Shown: positions 25,595 through 36,030, counted from the stretch's first letter. The stretch is 64,000 bases of DNA from JBDWFY01 sp965275915 (GCA_965275915.1 CBDHYI010000006.1:186001-250000); one strand, 5' to 3'. A program made the numbers and translations. The notes: a model not told the origin generated them from the sequence alone.

Positions 25595-26025
25595 TAATTC
25601 ACGATTTATCCCGGATATTGAGGAACAAACTCCCCGATCAGGTGGCTCTCACGGCTCAAGCGTGTGATCCGGATATTAAACGGTTGCGCTCAGTATTTCG
25701 CCGACTCAATTGAATTTACGGATCATATAGTTACCGCACTGCATGTAATCTGTTCGCCCCGGAACGCCGGCCGCTGGTGCGCATGCTGCGGTGATTTGTA
25801 TCAATTCTAGAATTGTCTGTTACTTTGCTGGAAGTGCGGCACTAAATCTCTTGCCTCCGGGCGACGGGTGAGCTAACGGTGCGGTCGAAATCATGTCCGG
25901 TTTGTAGCAATTGGCATGGGGCATATGGTTGACGGTGTTGCCCGTTGGACTAATGTTGCTCACAAGGGGGCGCGGTGCAGGATCAATGGGGGAGGATCCG
26001 GCCGGCAAAATGGGAAGCAAGGAAA
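25595..26025. other. 431-base gap upstream of nuoA
   Basis: No gene is supported here. It holds a perfect 14-base palindrome (25802-25815) and a possible promoter in front of nuoA: TTGACG at 25929-25934 and TAATGT at 25951-25956, a 16-base spacer. The rest is unassigned. Confidence 0.5.
25802..25815. promoter_or_regulatory. perfect 14-base palindrome upstream of the nuo operon
   Basis: CAATTCTAGAATTG is its own reverse complement. It lies 210 bases before the nuoA start, in a TTGTATCAATTCTAG context. It could be a binding site for a dimeric regulator; no regulator is assigned. Confidence 0.35.
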
Positions 26026-26391
26026 TTGGAAGAGCTGCTGCGGGAATATATTCCAATTGTCGTCTTTATCGGCGTCGCCCTTGTCATCGGGCTTGCCCTG
26101 ATGGTGTCACCGTTTCTTGTTGCCTACAAAAAGCCCGACAGTGAAAAGCTTTCCGCCTATGAGTGCGGGTTCAACGCCTTTGACGATGCGCGCATGAAGT
26201 TTGATGTGCGGTTTTATCTGGTATCGATCCTTTTCATTATTTTCGACCTGGAAGTCGCTTTCCTGTTTCCCTGGGCTGTTGCCTTCGGTGATCTGGGCTG
26301 GTTCGGCTTCTGGTCTATGATGATCTTTTTGGCCATTCTGACTGTCGGATTTATCTACGAGTGGAAAAAGGGAGCCTTGGAATGGGATTGA
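26026..26391 (+). CDS. nuoA: NADH-quinone oxidoreductase subunit A
   Basis: This is a three-helix membrane subunit of complex I. The loop PDSEKLSAYECGFNAFDDARMKFDVRFYLV, with its conserved Cys, and the helix SILFIIFDLEVAFLFPWA are diagnostic. I chose the TTG at 26026 because it gives 121 residues, the family length, and begins MEELLREYIPIV as relatives do. A GTG at 25975 with AAGGGGG four bases upstream would add 17 residues and is the main alternative. Its end overlaps the nuoB start by ten bases. It is the first gene of the operon that encodes the proton-pumping respiratory complex I. Confidence 0.93.
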   Translation: MEELLREYIPIVVFIGVALVIGLALMVSPFLVAYKKPDSEKLSAYECGFNAFDDARMKFDVRFYLVSILFIIFDLEVAFLFPWAVAFGDLGWFGFWSMMIFLAILTVGFIYEWKKGALEWD

Positions 26392-26966
26392 CAAGCACAG
26401 ACAGCGGGACGCTGGTTGCGCCGTCTCCCAAGGGTATCATTGATCCCAATACGGGCAAGCCCGTCGGACAGAACGATCCGTTTTTCCTCGATATCAATGA
26501 TGAGCTGGCGGACAAGGGCTTTGTCGTTACCGCAACCGACAATCTCATTCAGTGGGCCCGGACAGGCTCGCTGATGTGGATGACGTTCGGCCTGGCGTGT
26601 TGCGCTGTCGAGATGATGCAGATGTCCATGCCGCGCTATGACGCGGAGCGGTTCGGGTTCGCACCCCGCGCATCGCCGCGGCAGTCTGACGTCATGATCG
26701 TGGCCGGCACGCTGACTAACAAGATGGCTCCGGCGTTGCGTAAGGTTTACGACCAGATGCCCGAACCCCGTTACGTGATCTCGATGGGGTCATGCGCCAA
26801 CGGCGGCGGCTACTATCACTATTCTTATTCCGTTGTGCGTGGATGCGACCGGGTTGTACCGGTTGACATTTATGTGCCCGGATGCCCACCGACAGCCGAA
26901 GCACTTCTTTACGGCGTCATGCTTTTGCAGAAAAAGATCCGCCGGACCGGAACGATCGAGCGATAA
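26382..26966 (+). CDS. nuoB: NADH-quinone oxidoreductase subunit B
   Basis: The 194-residue peripheral-arm subunit holds the terminal iron-sulfur cluster N2, which passes electrons to quinone. The four cysteine ligands are visible: the adjacent pair in TFGLACCAVEMM, SMGSCANGGG and VPGCPPTAEAL. The ATG at 26382 lies inside the end of nuoA after GGAGCC. The N-terminal 40 residues are a variable extension. It contacts NuoD and NuoH at the quinone site. Confidence 0.97.
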   Translation: MGLTSTDSGTLVAPSPKGIIDPNTGKPVGQNDPFFLDINDELADKGFVVTATDNLIQWARTGSLMWMTFGLACCAVEMMQMSMPRYDAERFGFAPRASPRQSDVMIVAGTLTNKMAPALRKVYDQMPEPRYVISMGSCANGGGYYHYSYSVVRGCDRVVPVDIYVPGCPPTAEALLYGVMLLQKKIRRTGTIER

Positions 26967-27033
26967 CGATTGCCCGATTGACGGTCTAAATTGAAAACAG
27001 GGCCCTCTATTGTGAGGCGCGGGCTTGGAAAAG

Positions 27034-27639
27034 ATGGACGAAACACTCGCTGAACTTGGCGAATATATCGCTCAGGCGCTCGGTGATAAGCTGGAGAGCA
27101 CGGTCGTCAAATTCGGTGAGTTGACCTTGGTGGCCAATGCGACCGAGATCGTTGCGGTGTGTCGGTTCCTGCGCGATGACATTCGATGTCAGTTCGTCAA
27201 CCTGACGGATATTTGCGGCGTGGACTGGCCCGGTAGAGAGCGGCGCTTCGATGTGGTCTACCATCTCATGTCGCCGAGGCAGAACCTCCGCATCCGTGTG
27301 AAGGTTGCCTGCGACGACGAGCGTCCGGTTCCGTCGGTCACGAGTGTTTATCCGGGCGCAGAATGGTTCGAGCGGGAGGCGTATGACATGTATGGCATGT
27401 TGTTCTCCGATCACCCCGACTTGCGTCGCCTTCTGACCGATTACGGTTTTGATGGCCATCCGCTGCGGAAGGACTTTCCCGTCACGGGCTTTGTGGAGGT
27501 TCGCTACGACGATGAGCAGAAGCGGGTCGTATACGAACCGGTCAAGCTGACACAGGAATTCCGAAACTTCGATTTCCTCTCACCCTGGGAAGGGACGGAT
27601 TATGTTCTGCCCGGGGATGAGAAGGCCAAGGCCAACTGA
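27034..27639 (+). CDS. nuoC: NADH-quinone oxidoreductase subunit C
   Basis: The 201-residue peripheral-arm subunit (30 kDa family) has the signature EREAYDMYGMLFSDHPDLRRLLTDYGFDGHPLRKDFP with the conserved WFEREAYD start. NuoC is separate from NuoD here, unlike the fused E. coli NuoCD. The ATG at 27034 was preferred to the TTG at 27025. The nuoD gene starts ten bases after its stop. Confidence 0.96.
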   Translation: MDETLAELGEYIAQALGDKLESTVVKFGELTLVANATEIVAVCRFLRDDIRCQFVNLTDICGVDWPGRERRFDVVYHLMSPRQNLRIRVKVACDDERPVPSVTSVYPGAEWFEREAYDMYGMLFSDHPDLRRLLTDYGFDGHPLRKDFPVTGFVEVRYDDEQKRVVYEPVKLTQEFRNFDFLSPWEGTDYVLPGDEKAKAN

Positions 27640-27649
27640 GGATATGTAG

Positions 27650-28834
27650 ATGGCTGAAGCCGAAGTAAGAAACTTCAACATTAACTTTGGTCCGCAGCAT
27701 CCGGCTGCGCACGGTGTGTTGCGGCTTGTGCTTGAGCTCGACGGAGAAGTCGTCACCCGGGTCGATCCCCATGTCGGCCTGCTGCACCGGGGTACCGAAA
27801 AGCTGATCGAGCAGAAGACTTATCTGCAGGCTGTGCCCTATTTTGACCGGCTTGATTATGTCGCACCGATGAATCAGGAGCATGCCTTTGCACTTGCGAC
27901 CGAAAGGCTCCTGGGCCTGACGGTCCCAAAACGCGGACAGCTTATTCGCGTTCTTTATTCGGAGATCGGCCGTATTCTGTCTCATCTGCTCAATGTGACG
28001 ACTCAGGCCATGGACGTGGGCGCCTTGACCCCGCCGCTTTGGGGCTTCGAAGCCCGTGAAGAGCTGATGGTTTTTTATGAACGCGCATCGGGTTCGCGGA
28101 TGCATGCGGCCTATGTTCGGCCCGGCGGCGTGCATCAGGATCTGCCCAAGCAGTTGCTTGATGACATCTGGGAGTTTTGTGATCCGTTTCTGACGCTTTG
28201 CGACGATATTGAAGGTCTTCTGACGGAAAACCGCATCTTCAAGCAACGCAATGTCGATATTGCTGTTGTCGATCTTGACGATGCGTGGGCATGGGGATTT
28301 TCCGGGGTGATGGTCAGGGGCTCCGGCGCCCGCTGGGATCTCCGCAAGAGTCAGCCCTACGAATGTTATGACGAACTGGAGTTCGACATTCCGATCGGCA
28401 AGAACGGCGATTGCTATGACCGGTATCTGATCCGTATGGAAGAGATGCGGCAGTCGATCAGGATCATGAAGCAGTGTCTGGAACTGTTGGCAAAGGAAAC
28501 CGGACCGGTGTCCTCGGTTGACGGCAAAGTCGTCGCGCCCAAACGGGGTGAGATGAAACGGTCAATGGAAGCATTGATCCACCATTTCAAGCTCTATACG
28601 GAAGGCTATCACGTGCCTGAGGGCGAAGTGTACGCAGCCGTTGAAGCGCCGAAAGGCGAGTTCGGCGTCTATCTCGTCTCCGATGGCACGAACAAGCCCT
28701 ATCGCTGCAAAATCAAGGCACCGGGATTTGCGCACCTTCAGGCGATGGATTTCCTGTGCCGCGGACATATGCTTGCGGACGTTTCGGCCGTTCTTGGATC
28801 GCTTGATATTGTCTTTGGAGAGGTGGACCGGTAA
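27650..28834 (+). CDS. nuoD: NADH-quinone oxidoreductase subunit D
   Basis: The 394-residue 49 kDa subunit, related to NiFe-hydrogenase large subunits, lines the quinone-binding cavity. Motifs include NFGPQHPAAHGVLRLVLELDGE, HVGLLHRGTEKLIE, PYFDRLDYVAPMNQEHAF and, at the C-terminus, APGFAHLQAMDFLCRGHMLADVSAVLGSLDIVFGEVDR. Its stop codon and the ATG of nuoE share one base. The length is normal. Confidence 0.97.
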   Translation: MAEAEVRNFNINFGPQHPAAHGVLRLVLELDGEVVTRVDPHVGLLHRGTEKLIEQKTYLQAVPYFDRLDYVAPMNQEHAFALATERLLGLTVPKRGQLIRVLYSEIGRILSHLLNVTTQAMDVGALTPPLWGFEAREELMVFYERASGSRMHAAYVRPGGVHQDLPKQLLDDIWEFCDPFLTLCDDIEGLLTENRIFKQRNVDIAVVDLDDAWAWGFSGVMVRGSGARWDLRKSQPYECYDELEFDIPIGKNGDCYDRYLIRMEEMRQSIRIMKQCLELLAKETGPVSSVDGKVVAPKRGEMKRSMEALIHHFKLYTEGYHVPEGEVYAAVEAPKGEFGVYLVSDGTNKPYRCKIKAPGFAHLQAMDFLCRGHMLADVSAVLGSLDIVFGEVDR

Positions 28835-29973
28835 TGGCTGTTCGTCGTCTACATCCCGAACAACCGGAAAGTTTTGCCTTTTCAGAGGAGAACCTTGCCT
28901 GGGCCAAGACAGTCATAGCCCGCTATCCGGACGGACGTCAGGCTTCCGCGGTCATTCCGCTCCTGTGGCGTGCGCAGGAACAGCATGAAGGATGGCTGCC
29001 TAAACCCGCCATCGAATATATCGCAGAAATGCTCGATATGCCGGATATCCGGGTGCTGGAAGTGGCGACATTTTACACGATGTTCCAGCTTTCGCCGGTG
29101 GGCAAAACAGCCCACATTCAGGTTTGCGGAACGACACCCTGCATGCTCCGCGGTTCGGACGATATTTTAAAAGTGTGCAAGAACCGGATCGCGGAGAAAG
29201 CGCATCAGCTCTCCGAAGACGGCAAGTTTTCCTGGGAAGAAGTTGAGTGTCTGGGCGCCTGCGTGAATGCGCCGATGATCCAGATTTTCTCCGATACCTA
29301 TGAGGACCTCACCGAAGAGACCTTCAATGCGTTGCTGGACAGGCTGGAGAAAGGCGAGGCGATCACTCCGGGGCCGCAGATCGACAGGGTTTACTCAACG
29401 CCCGAGGGCGGGCCGACATCTTTGACCGACCCTGCACTTTATGACGGATCGATGATCAAGGGCGACAGGGCGATTGCGGCAAAAGCGCCTGAAACAGCCG
29501 AAGCCGCAAAACCCGTTGAAGTTCCAAGGAAAGCAGAACCGGCAAAAGCGGAAACAAAGCCTGAAAAGCCGGCGGAGAAACCCAAGGCTCCCGACAGAAC
29601 AGATACCGTACCGGCGCCAAAACTGGCAGCGGCGAAGAATATCGCATCGGACACGTCAAAAGATGCGGCGGCGGCTGAAAGCGAGCCTGCTCTTTTAACA
29701 GAACCGCGCGAGGGCAAGAAAGACAATCTGAAACAAATCAGAGGGATAGGTCCGAAAATTGAGGGCCTCCTCAACGAACTGGGCATCTATCATTTCGACC
29801 AGATTGCTGCCTGGACCGGTGAAAACAAGACCTGGGTCGATGCGCGACTGAAATTCAAAGGCCGGATTGATCGCGAAAACTGGATCGGACAGGCCCGAAC
29901 GCTGGCGGGCGGTGAAGAAACCGCATTTTCAAAACGTGTTGAGGCGGGCGATGTTCCGACCAGCAAGAAGTAG
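28834..29973 (+). CDS. nuoE: NADH-quinone oxidoreductase subunit E with C-terminal HhH extension
   Basis: Residues 1-175 are the thioredoxin-fold 24 kDa subunit with the N1a [2Fe-2S] ligands in VCGTTPCMLRG and ECLGACVNAPM. The protein continues to 379 residues, far beyond the usual 160-240. A Pro/Ala/Lys/Glu-rich linker (about 185-290) leads to a helix-hairpin-helix-like domain, LKQIRGIGPKIEGLLNELG at about 299-317, and further helices. Such extended NuoE proteins occur in alphaproteobacteria (family memory). The role of the tail is unknown. It overlaps nuoD by one base and precedes nuoF by 18 bases. Confidence 0.95.
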   Translation: MAVRRLHPEQPESFAFSEENLAWAKTVIARYPDGRQASAVIPLLWRAQEQHEGWLPKPAIEYIAEMLDMPDIRVLEVATFYTMFQLSPVGKTAHIQVCGTTPCMLRGSDDILKVCKNRIAEKAHQLSEDGKFSWEEVECLGACVNAPMIQIFSDTYEDLTEETFNALLDRLEKGEAITPGPQIDRVYSTPEGGPTSLTDPALYDGSMIKGDRAIAAKAPETAEAAKPVEVPRKAEPAKAETKPEKPAEKPKAPDRTDTVPAPKLAAAKNIASDTSKDAAAAESEPALLTEPREGKKDNLKQIRGIGPKIEGLLNELGIYHFDQIAAWTGENKTWVDARLKFKGRIDRENWIGQARTLAGGEETAFSKRVEAGDVPTSKK

Positions 29974-29991
29974 AGTGAGGAAACCGGGCAC

Positions 29992-31296
<1,305 letters not shown>

Positions 31297-31300
31297 GGTG

Positions 31301-31651
31301 ATGAAGATTGAGAGTGAAAAGCGCTGTCTTGACGTCGCGAAGAGTGATATTTCCGGTTCGAGTTTCAACGACGTGAATTTGTCCGGATGCCGGTTTGAAA
31401 ATGTCAATCTCTCCGGCGGCCATTACCACGACATCAATTTTTCAGGCTGCAGCCTGGACGATGTGAATATCTCCGGCTGGACCGTCAATAACGCGAACTT
31501 TTCCGGTTTGCGGATCACGAAAGCGAATATGGCCGGCGTGTCGATTGAGAATTGCCGGTTGCAGGGCATGATGATCGACGGGATACAGGTGACGGAGCTT
31601 CTGAGTGCCTGGAAAGCGCGTGACATATCCGGAGAGGGCGACAGTCTATGA
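31301..31651 (+). CDS. pentapeptide-repeat protein inside the nuo operon
   Basis: The 116-residue protein consists mainly of tandem pentapeptide repeats from about residue 15 to 100. They are written as decads with the pattern (D/N)(V/I/A)N(L/F/I)SG: DVNLSGCRF, ENVNLSGGHY, DINFSGCSL, DVNISGWTV, NANFSGLRI, KANMAGVSI. Such repeats fold as a right-handed quadrilateral beta-helix. There is no signal peptide, so it is cytoplasmic. It has its own GGAG Shine-Dalgarno, starts four bases after nuoF and ends overlapping the nuoG start by four bases (ATGA), so it is translated as part of the complex I operon. Function unknown. Confidence 0.9.
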   Translation: MKIESEKRCLDVAKSDISGSSFNDVNLSGCRFENVNLSGGHYHDINFSGCSLDDVNISGWTVNNANFSGLRITKANMAGVSIENCRLQGMMIDGIQVTELLSAWKARDISGEGDSL

Positions 31652-33747
31652 CCACCAAAATCGTCGTCGACGGTAAAGAAGTTGAGGTTCCGGCCGAATA
31701 TACGTTGCTTCAGGCCTGTGAAGAGGCCGGGGCCGAGGTGCCGCGCTTTTGTTTTCACGACCGACTGTCGGTTGCAGGCAACTGCCGCATGTGTCTTGTC
31801 GAAGTAAAGGGCGGACCGCCAAAGCCTGCCGCATCCTGTGCCATGGGTGTTCGCGACCTTCGGCCCGGACCCAACGGCGAACCTCCGGAAGTCTTTACAA
31901 ACACGCCGATGGTCAAAAAGGCCCGCGAAGGCGTGATGGAGTTTCTGCTGATCAACCATCCGCTTGATTGTCCGATTTGCGACCAGGGCGGCGAATGCGA
32001 TCTGCAGGACCAGGCGATGGCTTTCGGCGTCGACGCCTCCCGGTTTGCGGAAAACAAGCGTGCGGTTGAGAACAAATATATCGGACCGCTCGTCAAGACG
32101 ATCATGACGCGCTGCATTCACTGCACGCGCTGCGTGCGTTTCACGACCGAAGTCGCCGGGATTTCGGATCTCGGCCTGATCGGCCGCGGTGAAGATGCCG
32201 AGATCACGACCTATCTGGAAAAAGCACTCTCTTCGGAACTGCAGGGTAACGTCATCGATCTGTGCCCCGTCGGAGCTCTGACATCCCGTCCCTATGCGTT
32301 TCAGGCCCGTCCCTGGGAGTTGAACAAGACGGAATCCGTCGATGTGATGGACGCGGTCGGTTCGGCTATTCGGGTAGATACCCGGGGCCGGGAGGTCATG
32401 CGCGTCATGCCGCGTCTGAATGAGGCGGTCAACGAGGAATGGATTTCGGACAAGACCCGGTTCATCTGGGACGGACTGCGCACCCAACGGCTTGATCGGC
32501 CTTATGTGAAACGGGATGGGCGGCTTCAGCCTGCGTCCTGGCCGGAAGCATTTGAAGCGATCGCGGCGAAGATCAAGGGGCTTGATGGAGCCAGGATTGG
32601 CGCCGTTGCCGGCGATCTTGCATCGGCGGAAGAGATGCTGGCGCTTAAAGACCTGATGACAAAACTCGGGTCGTCCAACATCGACTGCCGTCAGGATGGG
32701 AGCATGCTGGACCCGGCGCTTGGCCGGGCGACCTATCTGTTCAATCCGACAATCGAAGGCATCGAGGATGCGGACGCGCTTCTGATTATCGGCTCCAATC
32801 CGCGGAAAGAGGCGGCCGTTCTCAACGCACGGATCAGAAAACGCTGGCGGACCGGCAATTTCCCGATTGGCGTCATCGGTGAACAGGCTGATCTGACCTA
32901 TGACGTGACATACCTTGGAGCCGGCGCCTCGACGCTTGCCGATCTCGTGGCTGGAAACGGTGCCTTCCTGGATCGTCTCAAGAAAGCCGAACGGCCCATG
33001 ATCCTGATCGGTCAGGACGCACTCAGTCGGGATGACGGCAGGGCGGTCGCATCAAATGCCGCAAAACTCGCGCAGACTGTCGGCGCTGTGAGCGATCAGT
33101 GGAATGGTTTTGCCGTGCTGCATACAGCCGCTGCGCGGGTCGGTGGCTTGGAAGTCGGCTTTGTGCCAGGCGACGGCGGTCTGACCGTCTCCGGGATGCA
33201 GAAAGCCGCGCAGGATGGGACCCTGGATGCTTTGTTCCTGCTTGGTGCCGACGAAATGGACATGAGCGCGTTCGGAAACACCTTCGTGATCTATATCGGT
33301 ACGCACGGGGATGCTGGCGCTCACCGTGCCGATGTGATCCTGCCCGGTGCGGCCTATACGGAAAAAAGCGGTACGTATCTTAACACGGAAGGCCGCGTTC
33401 AGATGGGTATGCGGGCGGGATTCCCTCCCGGCGAAGCCCGGGAAGACTGGGCGATCCTGAGAGCACTCTCTGCCGTGCTTGGAAATACGCTTGACTATGA
33501 CTCTCTGACTGATTTGCGCGCGAGCATGATCGAACGCCATCCGGACCTGGCTGCGATCGATACGGTTCTTTCGGCGGATCCCGCCGATATTGCCAAGCTT
33601 GCCGGGACCGGCGGAAACATGACCGATGCGGCGTTTTCCAGCGCTGTGTCCGACTTTTACCTGACAAATCCGATTGCCCGTGCCTCGGCCGTGATGGCCG
33701 AGTGTTCGGCCCTGGCCAAGAGCCGGGCAATCGAAGCCGCTGAATAG
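31648..33747 (+). CDS. nuoG: NADH-quinone oxidoreductase subunit G
   Basis: The 699-residue subunit carries an N-terminal [2Fe-2S] ferredoxin domain (VPRFCFHDRLSVAGNCRMCLVE, then Cys in PAASC). The His-Cys3 N5 cluster follows (HPLDCPICDQGGECDLQD), then the N4 [4Fe-4S] ligands (CIHCTRCVRF and LCPVGALTS). The C-terminal half is a molybdopterin-oxidoreductase-like domain without cofactor. It bridges N3 and the N6 clusters of NuoI. Translation starts inside the end of the pentapeptide-repeat gene. Confidence 0.97.
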   Translation: MTTKIVVDGKEVEVPAEYTLLQACEEAGAEVPRFCFHDRLSVAGNCRMCLVEVKGGPPKPAASCAMGVRDLRPGPNGEPPEVFTNTPMVKKAREGVMEFLLINHPLDCPICDQGGECDLQDQAMAFGVDASRFAENKRAVENKYIGPLVKTIMTRCIHCTRCVRFTTEVAGISDLGLIGRGEDAEITTYLEKALSSELQGNVIDLCPVGALTSRPYAFQARPWELNKTESVDVMDAVGSAIRVDTRGREVMRVMPRLNEAVNEEWISDKTRFIWDGLRTQRLDRPYVKRDGRLQPASWPEAFEAIAAKIKGLDGARIGAVAGDLASAEEMLALKDLMTKLGSSNIDCRQDGSMLDPALGRATYLFNPTIEGIEDADALLIIGSNPRKEAAVLNARIRKRWRTGNFPIGVIGEQADLTYDVTYLGAGASTLADLVAGNGAFLDRLKKAERPMILIGQDALSRDDGRAVASNAAKLAQTVGAVSDQWNGFAVLHTAAARVGGLEVGFVPGDGGLTVSGMQKAAQDGTLDALFLLGADEMDMSAFGNTFVIYIGTHGDAGAHRADVILPGAAYTEKSGTYLNTEGRVQMGMRAGFPPGEAREDWAILRALSAVLGNTLDYDSLTDLRASMIERHPDLAAIDTVLSADPADIAKLAGTGGNMTDAAFSSAVSDFYLTNPIARASAVMAECSALAKSRAIEAAE

Positions 33748-33761
33748 GGGGCGGGGGCCTG

Positions 33762-34823
33762 ATGAGCGATTTCTGGACCACTTACGGCTTTCCCTTCCTC
33801 GTCATGCTGGGGCAAAGTGTGCTTCTGTTGGTGGTGTTGCTCGTCATCATCGCCTACGTGCTTTATGCCGACCGCAAAATATGGGCGGCGGTGCAGATCC
33901 GGCGCGGTCCGAACGTTGTCGGACCCTGGGGTCTGTTTCAAAGCTTTGCCGATCTGACGAAGTTCATTCTGAAAGAGCCGATTATCCCTTCCGGAGCGAA
34001 CAAGGGCATATTTCTGCTTGCGCCGCTTCTGTCGGTAACCCTGGCGTTGGCTACATGGGCGGTTGTACCTGTGGCCGAAGGGTGGGCAATTGCCGACATC
34101 AATCTCGGCATACTCTACATCTTTGCGATTTCCTCGCTTGAAGTTTATGGCGTCATCATGGGTGGATGGGCGTCCAACTCCAAGTACGCGTTCCTGGGTG
34201 CTTTGCGGTCGGCCGCGCAGATGGTTTCTTATGAGGTTTCAATCGGCTTTGTGATTGTCACCGTGTTGCTCTGCGTCGGATCGCTTAACCTCACCGACAT
34301 TGTGATGGCCCAGCAAACGGGCCTGGCGACGATGATCGGCCTGCCTTTCCTGTCATTTCTCAACTGGTTCTGGCTGCCGCTGTTCCCGATGTTTGTGGTG
34401 TTCTTCATCTCTGCGTTGGCGGAAACCAACCGCCCGCCATTCGATTTGCCTGAAGCGGAATCCGAACTGGTTGCCGGGTTTATGGTTGAATACGGCTCAA
34501 CGCCCTACATGATGTTCATGCTTGGCGAATATGCGGCCATTTCGCTGATGTGTGCGCTGACAACCCTGTTGTTCCTGGGTGGTTGGCTGCCACCGCTGGA
34601 TTTTGCACCCTTTACCTGGGTTCCCGGCGTGATCTGGTTTCTGCTCAAGGCACTGCTTGTGTTCTTCATGTTCGCCATGGTCAAGGCAATGGTGCCAAGG
34701 TACCGGTATGACCAGCTGATGCGGCTGGGCTGGAAGGTCTTCCTTCCGCTGTCGCTCGCAATGGTATTCATCGTCGCTGCCGTTCTGATGGCGACCGGCT
34801 GGGCGCCGGTCAGTCAGGTGTAG
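33762..34823 (+). CDS. nuoH: NADH-quinone oxidoreductase subunit H
   Basis: The 353-residue, eight-helix membrane subunit joins the peripheral and membrane arms and forms part of the quinone cavity. Conserved parts are YADRKIWAAVQIRRGPN, VGPWGLFQSFADLTKFI, EVYGVIMGGWASNSKYAFLG, AAQMVSYEVSIGF and AETNRPPFDLPEAESELVAG with its acidic quartet. Length is standard. It follows nuoG after 14 bases. Confidence 0.97.
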   Translation: MSDFWTTYGFPFLVMLGQSVLLLVVLLVIIAYVLYADRKIWAAVQIRRGPNVVGPWGLFQSFADLTKFILKEPIIPSGANKGIFLLAPLLSVTLALATWAVVPVAEGWAIADINLGILYIFAISSLEVYGVIMGGWASNSKYAFLGALRSAAQMVSYEVSIGFVIVTVLLCVGSLNLTDIVMAQQTGLATMIGLPFLSFLNWFWLPLFPMFVVFFISALAETNRPPFDLPEAESELVAGFMVEYGSTPYMMFMLGEYAAISLMCALTTLLFLGGWLPPLDFAPFTWVPGVIWFLLKALLVFFMFAMVKAMVPRYRYDQLMRLGWKVFLPLSLAMVFIVAAVLMATGWAPVSQV

Positions 34824-34849
34824 CGAAACAACAAAAGGCGCATAAGGTT

Positions 34850-35338
34850 ATGAGACTGGATCAGGCCGCCAGATCGCTTTTTCTACAGGAGTTCGTGTCC
34901 GCGTTCTTCCTGGCGATGCGATATTTCTTCAAGCCCAAGCCGACCGTCAATTATCCTTTCGAGAAAGGACCGACCAGTCCGCGGTTCCGCGGCGAACATG
35001 CGTTGCGGCGCTATCCCAACGGCGAAGAACGCTGCATTGCCTGCAAGCTGTGCGAAGCGATCTGCCCGGCCCAGGCCATCACGATCGAAGCCGGACCGAG
35101 GCGGAATGACGGCACACGCCGGACGACCCGTTACGATATCGATATGGTCAAATGCATCTACTGCGGATTTTGCCAGGAAGCCTGTCCGGTCGATGCGATT
35201 GTCGAAGGGCCGAACTTTGAATTTGCCACCGAAACGCGGGAAGAGCTTTATTTCGATAAGGAGCGTCTTTTGGCCAATGGCGACCGATGGGAACGGGAAA
35301 TTGCGAATAACATTGAAATGGACTCGCCTTATCGGTAA
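34850..35338 (+). CDS. nuoI: NADH-quinone oxidoreductase subunit I
   Basis: The 162-residue subunit has two [4Fe-4S] ferredoxin motifs for N6a and N6b: ERCIACKLCEAICPAQAIT and VKCIYCGFCQEACPVDAIV. The N-terminus is an amphipathic helix (SLFLQEFVSAFFLAMRYFF) that lies along the membrane. It follows nuoH after 26 bases. A gap of 77 bases before nuoJ contains no gene. Confidence 0.97.
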   Translation: MRLDQAARSLFLQEFVSAFFLAMRYFFKPKPTVNYPFEKGPTSPRFRGEHALRRYPNGEERCIACKLCEAICPAQAITIEAGPRRNDGTRRTTRYDIDMVKCIYCGFCQEACPVDAIVEGPNFEFATETREELYFDKERLLANGDRWEREIANNIEMDSPYR

Positions 35339-35415
35339 CGGGGCGATGGACTGAGGGGATATGCCGGGTTACAAGGCCCGTGCGGAATGACTAGGCAGGG
35401 AAGGCTCCGACCAAA

Positions 35416-36030
35416 ATGGTTTTGTACGCCATCTTCTTTTATGTGTTTTCAGCGGTCGCTGTGGCGTCGGCCTTTATGGTCATTTCCGCGCGCAACCCCG
35501 TTCATTCGGTGCTGTTCCTTATCCTGACTTTTTTCAATGCCGCCGGATTGTTCCTGATGCTTGGGGCTGAGTTTCTCGCTTTGATCCTGCTGGTGGTCTA
35601 TGTCGGCGCGGTCGCGGTGCTGTTCCTGTTCGTGGTGATGATGCTGGATGTGGACTTCGTAGAACTGCGGCAGGGGTTTCTTCAATATCTGCCGGTAGGC
35701 GCGCTTGTGGGCATTATCCTGCTGGTCGAATTGATCATGGGCGTGGGCGCCTGGGTTATCGATGCCAATGTGGCGTCGACACCCGTCGCTCCGATTCCGC
35801 CGGTCGACGAGACGTCGAACATTCGCGCCATCGGCGAACTGCTTTATACGCGTTACATTTATTTCTTCCAGGCGGCCGCCATGATCCTCCTGGTTGCGAT
35901 GATCGGCGCCATTGTGTTGACGCTTCGGCACAAGGAAGGCGTCAAGCGTCAGGATATTTCCGAACAGGTCGGACGTCGGCGTGAGGACGCCGTGGAAGTT
36001 GTTGAAGTTGAAACGGGGAAGGGCATCTGA
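35416..36030 (+). CDS. nuoJ: NADH-quinone oxidoreductase subunit J
   Basis: The 204-residue, five-helix membrane subunit contains the conserved third helix region LALILLVVYVGAVAVLFLFVVMMLD. A charged C-terminal tail (RHKEGVKRQDISEQVGRRRED) faces the cytoplasm. It works with NuoK and NuoA in proton translocation coupling. The next gene, nuoK, starts 60 bases after its stop. Confidence 0.96.
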   Translation: MVLYAIFFYVFSAVAVASAFMVISARNPVHSVLFLILTFFNAAGLFLMLGAEFLALILLVVYVGAVAVLFLFVVMMLDVDFVELRQGFLQYLPVGALVGIILLVELIMGVGAWVIDANVASTPVAPIPPVDETSNIRAIGELLYTRYIYFFQAAAMILLVAMIGAIVLTLRHKEGVKRQDISEQVGRRREDAVEVVEVETGKGI

